DNA from: CAZOWM01 sp964583615
GTDB taxonomy: Bacteria > Spirochaetota > B62-G9 > DRHN01
NCBI GenBank assembly: GCA_964583615.1
Contig: CAZOWM010000022.1
Location: 1 to 55,660 of the forward strand
Reading direction: 5' to 3'
Length of the DNA: 55,660 nt
Positions within the stretch are counted from its first letter, which is position 1. Every line of letters begins with the position of its first letter. Positions 23,171 through 30,835 of the stretch are shown here, one piece after another. The position numbers and the translations under genes were made by a program. The notes under the pieces are model-generated. The model saw only the letters and a program-made list of their open reading frames with translations, ran no database searches and was not told where the DNA came from.

Positions 23171-25189
23171 CTAAGACTGTCTCAAATCCTGTAACACGAG
23201 CTGCAAGGTTCGTTCACCCCTGTATAAATTGTCCTCGAGTGAAAACACGATGTCAACGGGAAGCCCCTTTTGGAGAATCCGCAAACCCTTTTCAGCCAGC
23301 CCCCATCCGATTACCGTGAGCAGGCCGTCATTTTTCGGGATGTAAAACTTGAGGTGGTTCTTTTCTTTCCCTATTGGATTGGGATCGATAGCCATGACCT
23401 GTCTGGTAAAAAATAGTGGCCCTGCGTTCCCGACACCTGTGGGCTCAAAAATGGAAAGCTCCTGCAGGAGCTTAAAATCGATCAAATCCGGTTCGATCTC
23501 TTCATCGATTTCAAGCGTTTCTTCGTACCCGAACTCATCCATTTCATCCCGAACGATCTCATTCACCCGTTTTCTGAAGGTCTCGATGTTCGTGATGTCA
23601 ATCGTAAACCCGATTGCAGATTTGTGTCCTCCGTATTTTACGAGTAAATCTTCACACCGTGTCATGAGGCCTACAAGATCAAAATTTCCTCTTCCTCTTC
23701 CCGACCCTATACCGAGTTTTCCGTCGTTCACTATGATGATCGCAGGTTTGACAAAAATTCTTGCGATCTTGCTGGCGAGGATCCCTGTCACCCCGTGTTC
23801 CGCCTTGTCCGTCGAAAGCACAATGATCCGATCGTTGTAATATTTCTCCTCGACGATAGGCTTTATGATACTAAAATTTTTTTCTCCTTTCTCTTTTCTC
23901 TTTTCATTGAGCTCGATAAGAGTTTTCGAAAAGAAGTTTGCCTTCTGTACATCATCAGTGGTAAACAGATCTACGGCAACCTGTGCGTTGCCCATCCTGC
24001 CGGCAGAGTTGATGATCGGAGACAGGTTCCAGGCAACATCCTTTGCGGTAAGCGCTCTGTCGGGCAGGGTGCAGTACCCCAGGAGAACATCAAGGCCCAG
24101 ATTTGTCGTTTTTCGAATCCTCTTCAGTCCTTCTTTCACAATTATCCGGTTTTCGCCTGTAAGAGGCATGATATCGGACACCGTGGAGATTGCGGCTAAA
24201 TCAATAAAGGACCTGACGAACTCAATGCACTTCTTCTGTTTTCGTAGATAGAGCCTCACAAAGAGCCGTGCAAATTCTTCAATAGAGTTGCAGGGAGTTT
24301 TGCACAGGAGGCTCAGCTGGCCGATCCTGTGGTCCTTAAACCAACTCGTGATATACCGCGGAAGCTTTTTTTTGCTGTCGAGTACAACGGTATGGGAGTT
24401 GTCAATGGGGTAGTGTATGCTTTCCTCGAACTCGAAGAACTCCTCGATAATTCCGTTTCTTACCTTGGCTCCCTTCACAGTTTCACCCTCGGCAAAAAGG
24501 GGAATAAAGGTTCGGTTAAAATTCTTCGTATGTGAAAGGATGAATGCATGTATGAACTTTAAAACGACCCCTCCTGCCGAAAGAAACGTGTATGGATATG
24601 TCTCGTTTTGCATCTTTGGGTTAAGAATGGAGTAAGCTTCGGGTATTTGTGAGGGCTGCACATGATGGTCGATGACAATTGTGTCGATTCCGAGAGATTT
24701 CGTGTATTCAATCTCCGCAGAGCTCGAAATGCCAGTGTCAACAGTAATAATAAGCTTCACTCCCTTTTCCTTTGCGAAGTCGATATCTTTGAACTCAATA
24801 CCGTATCCGTATTCTCCTTCCGGCACTTTGTAGAGTATTTTCGCATCAAAGAGAATCAACATGTTATGAAGCATTGCGGTCGAAAGCACTCCATCAACAT
24901 CCCGGTCCCCGAAAATGAATATTTTCTCATCTTCGTACAGTGCTCTCTTTACCCTCTGCACGGACTTGTCCATCTGAGCGAAGAAAAATGGGTTGTTGAG
25001 TTCGTATATATCATCGTTGAGAAAATGATACAGGTCGTTCTCGGTTTCGATACCGCGTAATATGAGGATCTTGCTCACAAACGCGCTCAGTCCTACCTTT
25101 CTGGAGAAACTTCCTGTTTTCTCTTCCTCAATCTCTCTGAACACCCACCGAGGCGAATTTTTTATTATTTCATCGATATGGTCTGACAT
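23171..25189 (-). CDS. recJ: RecJ-like single-strand DNA exonuclease (DHH family)
   Basis: 672 residues. DHH domain: IFIFGDRDVDGVLSTAMLHN, VKLIITVDTGISS and TIVIDHHVQPSQIPEAYSIL, the motifs that bind two Mn/Mg ions, then SAGRMGNAQVAVDLF. DHHA1 domain: KPAIIIVNDGKLGIGSGRGR and LLVKYGGHKSAIGFTI. The C-terminal OB-like part starts near LSIFEPTGVGNAGPLFFTRQ. RecJ degrades 5' ends of single-stranded DNA in recombination and mismatch repair. An insertion of roughly 80 residues (about 210-300) between the DHH motifs lengthens it over the E. coli form. GGGGAGAG precedes the ATG. Confidence 0.93.
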   Translation of the reverse strand: MSDHIDEIIKNSPRWVFREIEEEKTGSFSRKVGLSAFVSKILILRGIETENDLYHFLNDDIYELNNPFFFAQMDKSVQRVKRALYEDEKIFIFGDRDVDGVLSTAMLHNMLILFDAKILYKVPEGEYGYGIEFKDIDFAKEKGVKLIITVDTGISSSAEIEYTKSLGIDTIVIDHHVQPSQIPEAYSILNPKMQNETYPYTFLSAGGVVLKFIHAFILSHTKNFNRTFIPLFAEGETVKGAKVRNGIIEEFFEFEESIHYPIDNSHTVVLDSKKKLPRYITSWFKDHRIGQLSLLCKTPCNSIEEFARLFVRLYLRKQKKCIEFVRSFIDLAAISTVSDIMPLTGENRIIVKEGLKRIRKTTNLGLDVLLGYCTLPDRALTAKDVAWNLSPIINSAGRMGNAQVAVDLFTTDDVQKANFFSKTLIELNEKRKEKGEKNFSIIKPIVEEKYYNDRIIVLSTDKAEHGVTGILASKIARIFVKPAIIIVNDGKLGIGSGRGRGNFDLVGLMTRCEDLLVKYGGHKSAIGFTIDITNIETFRKRVNEIVRDEMDEFGYEETLEIDEEIEPDLIDFKLLQELSIFEPTGVGNAGPLFFTRQVMAIDPNPIGKEKNHLKFYIPKNDGLLTVIGWGLAEKGLRILQKGLPVDIVFSLEDNLYRGERTLQLVLQDLRQS

Positions 25190-25200
25190 GCGTCTCTCCC

Positions 25201-26523
25201 CTAACCAATCACCTCGTGCACGAGCTGAAAATCGTGCCTGCTGTCTTCCCCGATTGTGTACGATGACCCTGCTAGCCGTGCAGCCTCATCGATATGACTC
25301 TCTTGATTATAAAAGAGCGTGAGGAGCTTTTCTCCCTTACGCACTGTGCTTCCTAATTTTTTATGTACGATGATTCCGGCCGCAGGATCAATTCTGTCCT
25401 CCTTGGAGAAGCGCCCAGCACCGAGATAAACGGCCGCTGAGCCGATGTTTTCCGTGTGTATCCTATTGACGAATCCGTTTTTCGTTGAGAGCACAGGCCG
25501 TGAAAACCGGGCGCGCTCGAATTTCTCGGGGTGCTCGACAGTTTCGACATCTCCTCCCTGCGAACGCACGGAGTCTACAAAGCGTTCGAATGCCTCCCCG
25601 TTCCTGAGTTTCTCTCCAATCAACTCTTTGCCTTCGGATATGGTGCTGGCCTTTTTGCCTGCAATCAACATGTACCCTCCCAGGGTGCAGGTGATTTCAA
25701 CCAGATCGGGAATTTCTCCTCCCTTCAGGCACTCAATCGATTCGATGACTTCGAGCCTGTTTCCGACCGCATTCCCGAGAGGCTGGTCCATGCTCGTCAG
25801 CACACAGATCAGCTGTTTTCTCATCCTGCCCGCTATGCGCAACAAAGCCTCTGCAAGTCGGAGCGCTTCCGCTTTCGTCTTCATAAACGCTCCGCTTCCA
25901 AACTTCACATCCATGACGATCGCGTCCGCACCTTCGGCGATTTTCTTGCTCAATATACTCGAAGTAATAAATGCGGTATTTTCCACCGTGCCGGTGACGT
26001 CCCGAAGAGCATACAGCTTTTTATCTGCGGGGGCAATATCATCCGTCTGGCCGGACATCACGAACCCGACTTTTCCTAAAACAGAGACAAACTCTTTTTC
26101 GGTAAGGCTTGTATTATATCCGGGAATGGACTCGAGCTTATCGAGTGTTCCTCCAGAAAATCCAAGCCCCCTTCCGCTTGTCATTGGGACCGCAATACCG
26201 CACGATGCAACCGCAGGGGCAAGTATCAGCGAAATCTTATCGCCCACCCCGCCGGTTGAATGTTTATCGATCTTGGGTTTCTCAATGCCGCTGAGATCGA
26301 TTATCTTGCCCGAATGAAGCATTGCATCGGTAAGAAAGTAAGTCTCCTCTTCATCGAGCCCGTTCAGGAATGCCGCCATAAGCCAGGCTGCCATCTGATA
26401 ATCAGGAATTCTTCCCTCTGTGTACTGCCGGATGAGGGAAACTATTTCCTCTTGTGTATGCGTTTTCCCGTTTCTCTTCTTCACGATTACATCAATGGGA
26501 CGCACTCCGTCCTCCATTCCCAT
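25201..26523 (-). CDS. deoA: Pyrimidine-nucleoside / thymidine phosphorylase
   Basis: 440 residues. Helical N-terminal domain (EEIVSLIRQYTEGRIPDYQM), KIDKHSTGGVGDKISLILAP with the phosphate-binding residues, the family signature SGRGLGFSGGTLDKLESIPG, and DVKFGSGAFMKTKAEA. The C-terminal alpha/beta lobe ends HKKLGSTVRKGEKLLTLFYN. It splits thymidine or uridine with phosphate for salvage. It is followed by recJ at 11 bp and preceded by a small membrane protein. Start at the first ATG is uncertain; a second ATG two codons on is equally placed. Confidence 0.93.
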   Translation of the reverse strand: MGMEDGVRPIDVIVKKRNGKTHTQEEIVSLIRQYTEGRIPDYQMAAWLMAAFLNGLDEEETYFLTDAMLHSGKIIDLSGIEKPKIDKHSTGGVGDKISLILAPAVASCGIAVPMTSGRGLGFSGGTLDKLESIPGYNTSLTEKEFVSVLGKVGFVMSGQTDDIAPADKKLYALRDVTGTVENTAFITSSILSKKIAEGADAIVMDVKFGSGAFMKTKAEALRLAEALLRIAGRMRKQLICVLTSMDQPLGNAVGNRLEVIESIECLKGGEIPDLVEITCTLGGYMLIAGKKASTISEGKELIGEKLRNGEAFERFVDSVRSQGGDVETVEHPEKFERARFSRPVLSTKNGFVNRIHTENIGSAAVYLGAGRFSKEDRIDPAAGIIVHKKLGSTVRKGEKLLTLFYNQESHIDEAARLAGSSYTIGEDSRHDFQLVHEVIG

Positions 26524-26582
26524 TTTCTTTTATATCATATAATAAGACAATTATCAATGGAAAAAAAGCACAGAATCCAATT

Positions 26583-26891
26583 TTATGCGTCTTCTCGGGG
26601 GTTTTTTTCTTCTCTAAAAAACACAATGAAGGTCACAATGAAAGAGAGAAGGACGAAAAAGGTGGGGATGTACTTCAGAAGAGGAGCGCCTCTGTAGACG
26701 CACATGGTTTCAAGAGTGAGAATAGAGTAAAATTCGAGGAGATCGAGTACAACTGATGCATAGACGAAAAGTGCGGTCAATGCGAGAAGTGCGGACGTAT
26801 ACTTTCTGAACGTCGACCAGAGGATCACTGCAAAAAATAAGAGGATGATTCCCAATGCCATTTTTACAATGTTCATCGCGTGAATGAACAT
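26583..26891 (-). CDS. Small membrane protein, three predicted helices
   Basis: 102 residues with GGGAG 6 nt before the ATG. Hydrophobic segments at about 11-28 (ALGIILLFFAVILWS), 34-50 (ALLALTALFVYASVVLDLL) and 75-93 (IPTFFVLLSFIVTFIVFF), and a charged tail. No family recognised. It lies between the class III aminotransferase-like gene and deoA on the same strand. Confidence 0.65.
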   Translation of the reverse strand: MFIHAMNIVKMALGIILLFFAVILWSTFRKYTSALLALTALFVYASVVLDLLEFYSILTLETMCVYRGAPLLKYIPTFFVLLSFIVTFIVFFREEKNPREDA

Positions 26892-26930
26892 GGAAAGCTC
26901 CCAGAAAAAGACCCGGTAGTATCGTCTATA

Positions 26931-28124
26931 CTATCGGTCAATCGATTGAAAAATTGAATTCAACTTTGCAGCACAGTCGTTCAAAATCTCGCTGCTATGC
27001 GCGTAGGATAATGAAAGGGGTGCGTTACGAACAAGAGGGAAATAACACCCCTCCTTTAAGAGACGCAAAAAGCATTGCACACATTCCCATACGGGATTCA
27101 AGCCCCATTTAACGTAGATCATGCTGTCGATTTGCTCGAAGTACCGCGAATCGAGCATTCGAAAAAATGTTTTGTGTTTCTCAATCAGGCCTTCGATGCC
27201 TCCATTATTTTCCAACAGGCGCGTAAATGTGATCGCGGCCTTGATTTTGTGAAGAGGCGGAGAGGAGACAAAAGAAAGGGCTTTCTGTATGAGAGGAAAC
27301 ACTGAAGTATCCCCTCTGTTTTCAAACATGTCCGCCTCTGCAGCAATTGCTCCGAACGCAAACCCCGAAGATGTCCATGGCCCGAAAATGCGCGCTCGTG
27401 TGTATTGAAGCAACGTCTGATGCGCCCGAAACCGAAGGTGTGAAGAAAAATCAGTTTCATCCGTCACGATAAGCACACCTTTTTCATGGAGGTGTTTGAG
27501 CACGACTTCCACATCATGCGCTGGAAAAGATGCTTCGAACTTGAAAAAAACGAAATCCCCGTTGCCGGGTCGTAATCCGCCAAGGGACTGAAGATCCGCT
27601 GTATAATCGGGATCGTCAACTTTTCTATTATCGAACCTTCTCATACTCTCTGCGTTTATAAGATACGTGTTTCCCCCGTATCCGATCGCCGAAAGAAGTG
27701 AAAAAAGCGCATTCTTTGCATCTGCAGCAGAATCAGAGAATATCCATTTTAGTTCGACCGGCTTCCATGGAGCGCCCCCCAGAAACGCGTGAAAGAACCT
27801 GTGAGCGAGTACTTCATGAGAGGCGGTGAGGTATCCTGCAGCATACCCTCTTCCGAGCCAGCTTTTGAGAGTTTTCGTAATGTGCGGGTGAGCATGTCCC
27901 ATTAAAAGCGATCCCGACGACATGTCTAAATCCACAAACCTGTTCCCATCGTAGTCATACACATATGGGCCCTTCCCCCGCTTTACGATAACGAGTGGAA
28001 ATGCATTCTCACCTTGACCTGTTTTTGATGCGACAAGTTGGGAAAAAATAGAAGATTTGGCTTTGGACAATATTCTTGTACCTATCTTGAATCCCTTGAA
28101 TACATTCCCCATGCTTCCAGCCAT
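26931..28124 (-). CDS. Class III aminotransferase-like protein lacking the PLP lysine
   Basis: 397 residues aligned by eye to glutamate-1-semialdehyde aminomutase. VYDYDGNRFVDLDMSSGSLL and MGHAHPHITKTLKSWLGRGY match the N-terminal region, and TDETDFSSHLRFR matches the DEV/MTGFR region with Asp kept. The Schiff-base region, normally FGKIIGGGFPVGA, reads FGPWTSSGFAFGA: the catalytic Lys is Pro. The cofactor phosphate loop (usually GTEA) is SAAD. It is therefore probably not an aminotransferase, but a binding or structural relative. It follows the ECF transporter genes on the same strand (35 bp), suggesting a linked role. Start at first ATG is tentative. Confidence 0.75.
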   Translation of the reverse strand: MAGSMGNVFKGFKIGTRILSKAKSSIFSQLVASKTGQGENAFPLVIVKRGKGPYVYDYDGNRFVDLDMSSGSLLMGHAHPHITKTLKSWLGRGYAAGYLTASHEVLAHRFFHAFLGGAPWKPVELKWIFSDSAADAKNALFSLLSAIGYGGNTYLINAESMRRFDNRKVDDPDYTADLQSLGGLRPGNGDFVFFKFEASFPAHDVEVVLKHLHEKGVLIVTDETDFSSHLRFRAHQTLLQYTRARIFGPWTSSGFAFGAIAAEADMFENRGDTSVFPLIQKALSFVSSPPLHKIKAAITFTRLLENNGGIEGLIEKHKTFFRMLDSRYFEQIDSMIYVKWGLNPVWECVQCFLRLLKEGCYFPLVRNAPLSLSYAHSSEILNDCAAKLNSIFQSIDR

Positions 28125-28159
28125 TGCCTTTTTTCTCTCTCTAACACCTCAGGGGTTTT

Positions 28160-28636
28160 TCATTCCTCTTTTTTCGGCAGCGCTTTTCGTACTGCGATCC
28201 ACACCCCGTACCCGCCGAATGCGCCCACTCCGGCCTGTATCGCGTTGAAGGGCAACTCTCCCAGCGCGGCCCCCAGACCCATCCCGGGCAAAAAGAGTTC
28301 GGATACGAAGTAGACCGCCATCATGCTCATGCTCGCCAGGGGAAGAAGAACAACGGGAAAACGCGTTTGGCCGCAGACACCTGCCAGAAATCCTTCAAGC
28401 CCCTTTGCCACGAGCGTAATCGGGGCGAATATGAAAAACCCCCCAATGATGTCCGCAAGCGCACTGCCCACGCCCCCTGCAACCGCTCCCCATTTTTTCC
28501 CGAGAAACAAACCGCAGAAAACCACCGCAATGTCACCGAAATTGAGATACCCGCCGGTTCCGGGTATTGGAATGCGGACAACAATGGTGAGCGCAGCTGT
28601 TGCGCCCACGAGAAGAATGATAAGAAACGTTTTCAT
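28160..28636 (-). CDS. ECF transporter S (substrate-binding) component
   Basis: 158 residues from the ATG at 28636 (GGGGGA upstream), overlapping the T-component stop by four bases. Five or six membrane helices; the segment GGYLNFGDIAVVFCGLFLGK then KWGAVAGGVGSALADIIGGF is the hallmark of the DUF3816-type S components predicted for pyridoxine or hydroxymethylpyrimidine (PdxU2/HmpT-like). It binds the vitamin and docks on the EcfT-EcfA module encoded just upstream. The exact substrate is uncertain. The neighbouring PLP-enzyme-like protein hints at a B6-related compound, but weakly. Confidence 0.82.
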   Translation of the reverse strand: MKTFLIILLVGATAALTIVVRIPIPGTGGYLNFGDIAVVFCGLFLGKKWGAVAGGVGSALADIIGGFFIFAPITLVAKGLEGFLAGVCGQTRFPVVLLPLASMSMMAVYFVSELFLPGMGLGAALGELPFNAIQAGVGAFGGYGVWIAVRKALPKKEE

Positions 28637-29331
28637 GAATCCCCCTTTTTCATCACTTCTTTCTGAAGATTCGTGTAACACACCCACGCCCATGGAAACC
28701 AGAGAATGATATTCCTGAATGTCGTGGCTACCAGTGCGGGAGTGGCTTTGATCACTTTTCCCAGCCTGCGGTTTTTTCTCACCCCTTTTGAGAAATCCGG
28801 CCACTCATCCTGTATTAGAAGGGCCTCCCTGTTGGTTTCAAAGGCGTTCACCGCATATTCGAACGCTCTGTACGCGAGAGCAACTTTCATACCGAATCCG
28901 CCCCACTTCAAGAATTCGACCGGCGATGAAATCGCCGAAAAAATAAGTCCCGTAAAAAAGATTCCCAAAACTCTCAGAGGGTAGCTCAAATAATAGAGTA
29001 CAAGATCTGCGCGATCCATTCGAATGTACGGAAGCGGCTGTACACCCCTGAAGATGAGTACCGAGGCAATGATCATGTATATGGCCGACCCACTCAGCCA
29101 GAGCCACAGTGTGACCCGAAAAGCCCTCCTGCCTGACACCAGCCTGAACACCGTGCCGGTAATGAGAAGGAGAAGAAAAAATATGAGGTAGACCAGTGCA
29201 CCACCCCATTTTAGCAGAAATGGAAACAAAAGGAAAAAGAGTATAGCACCGAAAGCAAGCATCAGGAGCTTGATAACAATGCTGAGCCCCTGTAGCCGAT
29301 CTTTCAGCTTCTGTGCGAAAGAATCTCTCAT
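28633..29331 (-). CDS. ecfT: ECF transporter T (transmembrane) component
   Basis: 232 residues. Hydrophobic helices at about 19-60 and 75-95, more near 115-135, then a soluble coupling region (EFLKWGGFGMKVALAYRAFE, ALLIQDEWPDF, RRLGKVIKATPALVATTFRN) in the place of EcfT coupling helices. The usual Ala-Arg-Gly motifs are not clear, so it is a divergent member, called mainly from topology and position between the ATPase and S genes. The gap to the ATPase gene is 27 bp; the stop overlaps the S-component start. Confidence 0.78.
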   Translation of the reverse strand: MRDSFAQKLKDRLQGLSIVIKLLMLAFGAILFFLLFPFLLKWGGALVYLIFFLLLLITGTVFRLVSGRRAFRVTLWLWLSGSAIYMIIASVLIFRGVQPLPYIRMDRADLVLYYLSYPLRVLGIFFTGLIFSAISSPVEFLKWGGFGMKVALAYRAFEYAVNAFETNREALLIQDEWPDFSKGVRKNRRLGKVIKATPALVATTFRNIILWFPWAWVCYTNLQKEVMKKGDS

Positions 29332-29358
29332 TTCTGATCCAATCTGATCTAAGATTCG

Positions 29359-30801
29359 TCAGGATATATAACCGCGGTCAACTACCGCGTCCTGTAAGAC
29401 TTTTCCACCTTTTACGAGAAGTACCTGTGCGTTTAACCTGCGGATGAAATCCATGTCATGGCTTATAATAAGGAACGTCATTTCAGGGATTTCCGCGGCG
29501 ATTTTCGACAAAATAGCCAGCAGCAAAATCTCCCCTTCGAGGTCGATTCCCCACGTGAGCTCATCGAGAATAACGAGCCGCGTTCGTGCGCTGATTCCCG
29601 ATGCAAGCAGGAGTATCTTCAACTCTATCGGCGAGAGAGTCGCCACTGGGTATGTTCTGTTCCCGGGGAAACTATCCCGGAGAAGCTCCGAGGACAGAGT
29701 GTTATCCGTTTTCTTCGCGCGCTGCTTGTATTGGTCGACCTCACTGAGGGTGATGAACTGTTCAGGAAACTGACCGACAAAGCAGACCATCTGTCTGAGC
29801 TGAGCGCGCGGTATTGTTGCAAGGTCTTTTTCGAAAAGTGTTATCTTTCCCCTCTCGGGATGCACGGTGCGGAGCACAAGGCGCGCAATCGTGGACTTTC
29901 CGGTTCCGTTGTCGCCGACAAGTCCGTACACCCGCGAACTACACAGCACACAGTCGACATCTTTCAATTCAAAGCCGGAGTATTCACCCTGTTCGTATCG
30001 AAACCATATTGATTCGAGCCGCAGTATCTCTTTGTTTTCACCGCCTTTTTCGAGAGCGGATTTTATAGAAAAAGACTCCTCTGATATACGCGCAATAAGC
30101 GCCAAGCGTTTCTCCGGCAGGTATTGAATACACGAACTTCCGTCAAAATACAGGACCCTGTCCGCTTTCCCGTACAGAATATCGATCTCCTGTTCCAGCA
30201 ATACCACGCTCCTCTTGTGTTCGCGCGCCCTCTCAATCGCTCCAAAGAGACGGGATTTCCCTTTCCTGTCAAGCCACGGGAGCACTCCGTGAAGCACGAT
30301 TGTGTGCACGGGTTTCGAAAATGCGATATTCAGGGCGAGCTTCATCTTTTCACCGCCGGAAAGTGTGGAAATCTTTCTTTTTGCAAATTCTTTCCCGAGA
30401 CCGAACAGGGAAAGAACCTTTTCGCAGTCCTTCGTCGAACCGAGCTGCGCAGAGATTTCCTCGTGCACTCGGGAAAAAAGAAGGTGCTTCTCCGGATCGG
30501 GACCGAGATAAACAGCATCCCCTGCAGCATTTCCCTCGTGTATGATAAGCTCTCCGGCGAAATACTTGATAAGTTCATCTATCTGTGGAAACACTTCACG
30601 ATCGTCTATCGGAAACAGTCCTGCAACGATCCCTCCAATCAGGCTGAACGCGTGATTTTCGACTCCTGTGAGTACCAAGATTTCCCCTTGTTTGAAGGGA
30701 ACATCTATGTTCTCCAGCCCGATTTCACCTCTCACTCTGTAGGAAAATTTCATGCCTCCAAAATACTTCCGCAAGGTCCATGGTGCAAACTCTTTTTCCA
30801 T
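29359..30801 (-). CDS. ECF transporter ATPase, two fused ABC domains with split motifs
   Basis: 480 residues holding two ABC domains. Domain 1 has lost Walker A (LTGVENHAFSLIGG, no GKS) and Walker B (VLHGVLPWLD) but keeps the signature LSGGE (147-151). Domain 2 has intact Walker A GDNGTGKST (296-304), Walker B LVILDE (D413, E414) and switch H448, but its signature is LSPIE (389-393). In an ABC sandwich, domain 2 Walker motifs face the domain 1 signature, so exactly one complete ATP site remains. The start at 30801 has GAGGAGG 7 nt upstream. Divergent from the NagB fusion gene with only 34 bp between starts. Confidence 0.88.
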   Translation of the reverse strand: MEKEFAPWTLRKYFGGMKFSYRVRGEIGLENIDVPFKQGEILVLTGVENHAFSLIGGIVAGLFPIDDREVFPQIDELIKYFAGELIIHEGNAAGDAVYLGPDPEKHLLFSRVHEEISAQLGSTKDCEKVLSLFGLGKEFAKRKISTLSGGEKMKLALNIAFSKPVHTIVLHGVLPWLDRKGKSRLFGAIERAREHKRSVVLLEQEIDILYGKADRVLYFDGSSCIQYLPEKRLALIARISEESFSIKSALEKGGENKEILRLESIWFRYEQGEYSGFELKDVDCVLCSSRVYGLVGDNGTGKSTIARLVLRTVHPERGKITLFEKDLATIPRAQLRQMVCFVGQFPEQFITLSEVDQYKQRAKKTDNTLSSELLRDSFPGNRTYPVATLSPIELKILLLASGISARTRLVILDELTWGIDLEGEILLLAILSKIAAEIPEMTFLIISHDMDFIRRLNAQVLLVKGGKVLQDAVVDRGYIS

Positions 30802-30835
30802 TGCAAATCCTCCTCATTCTGCTACACTGCAGAAA

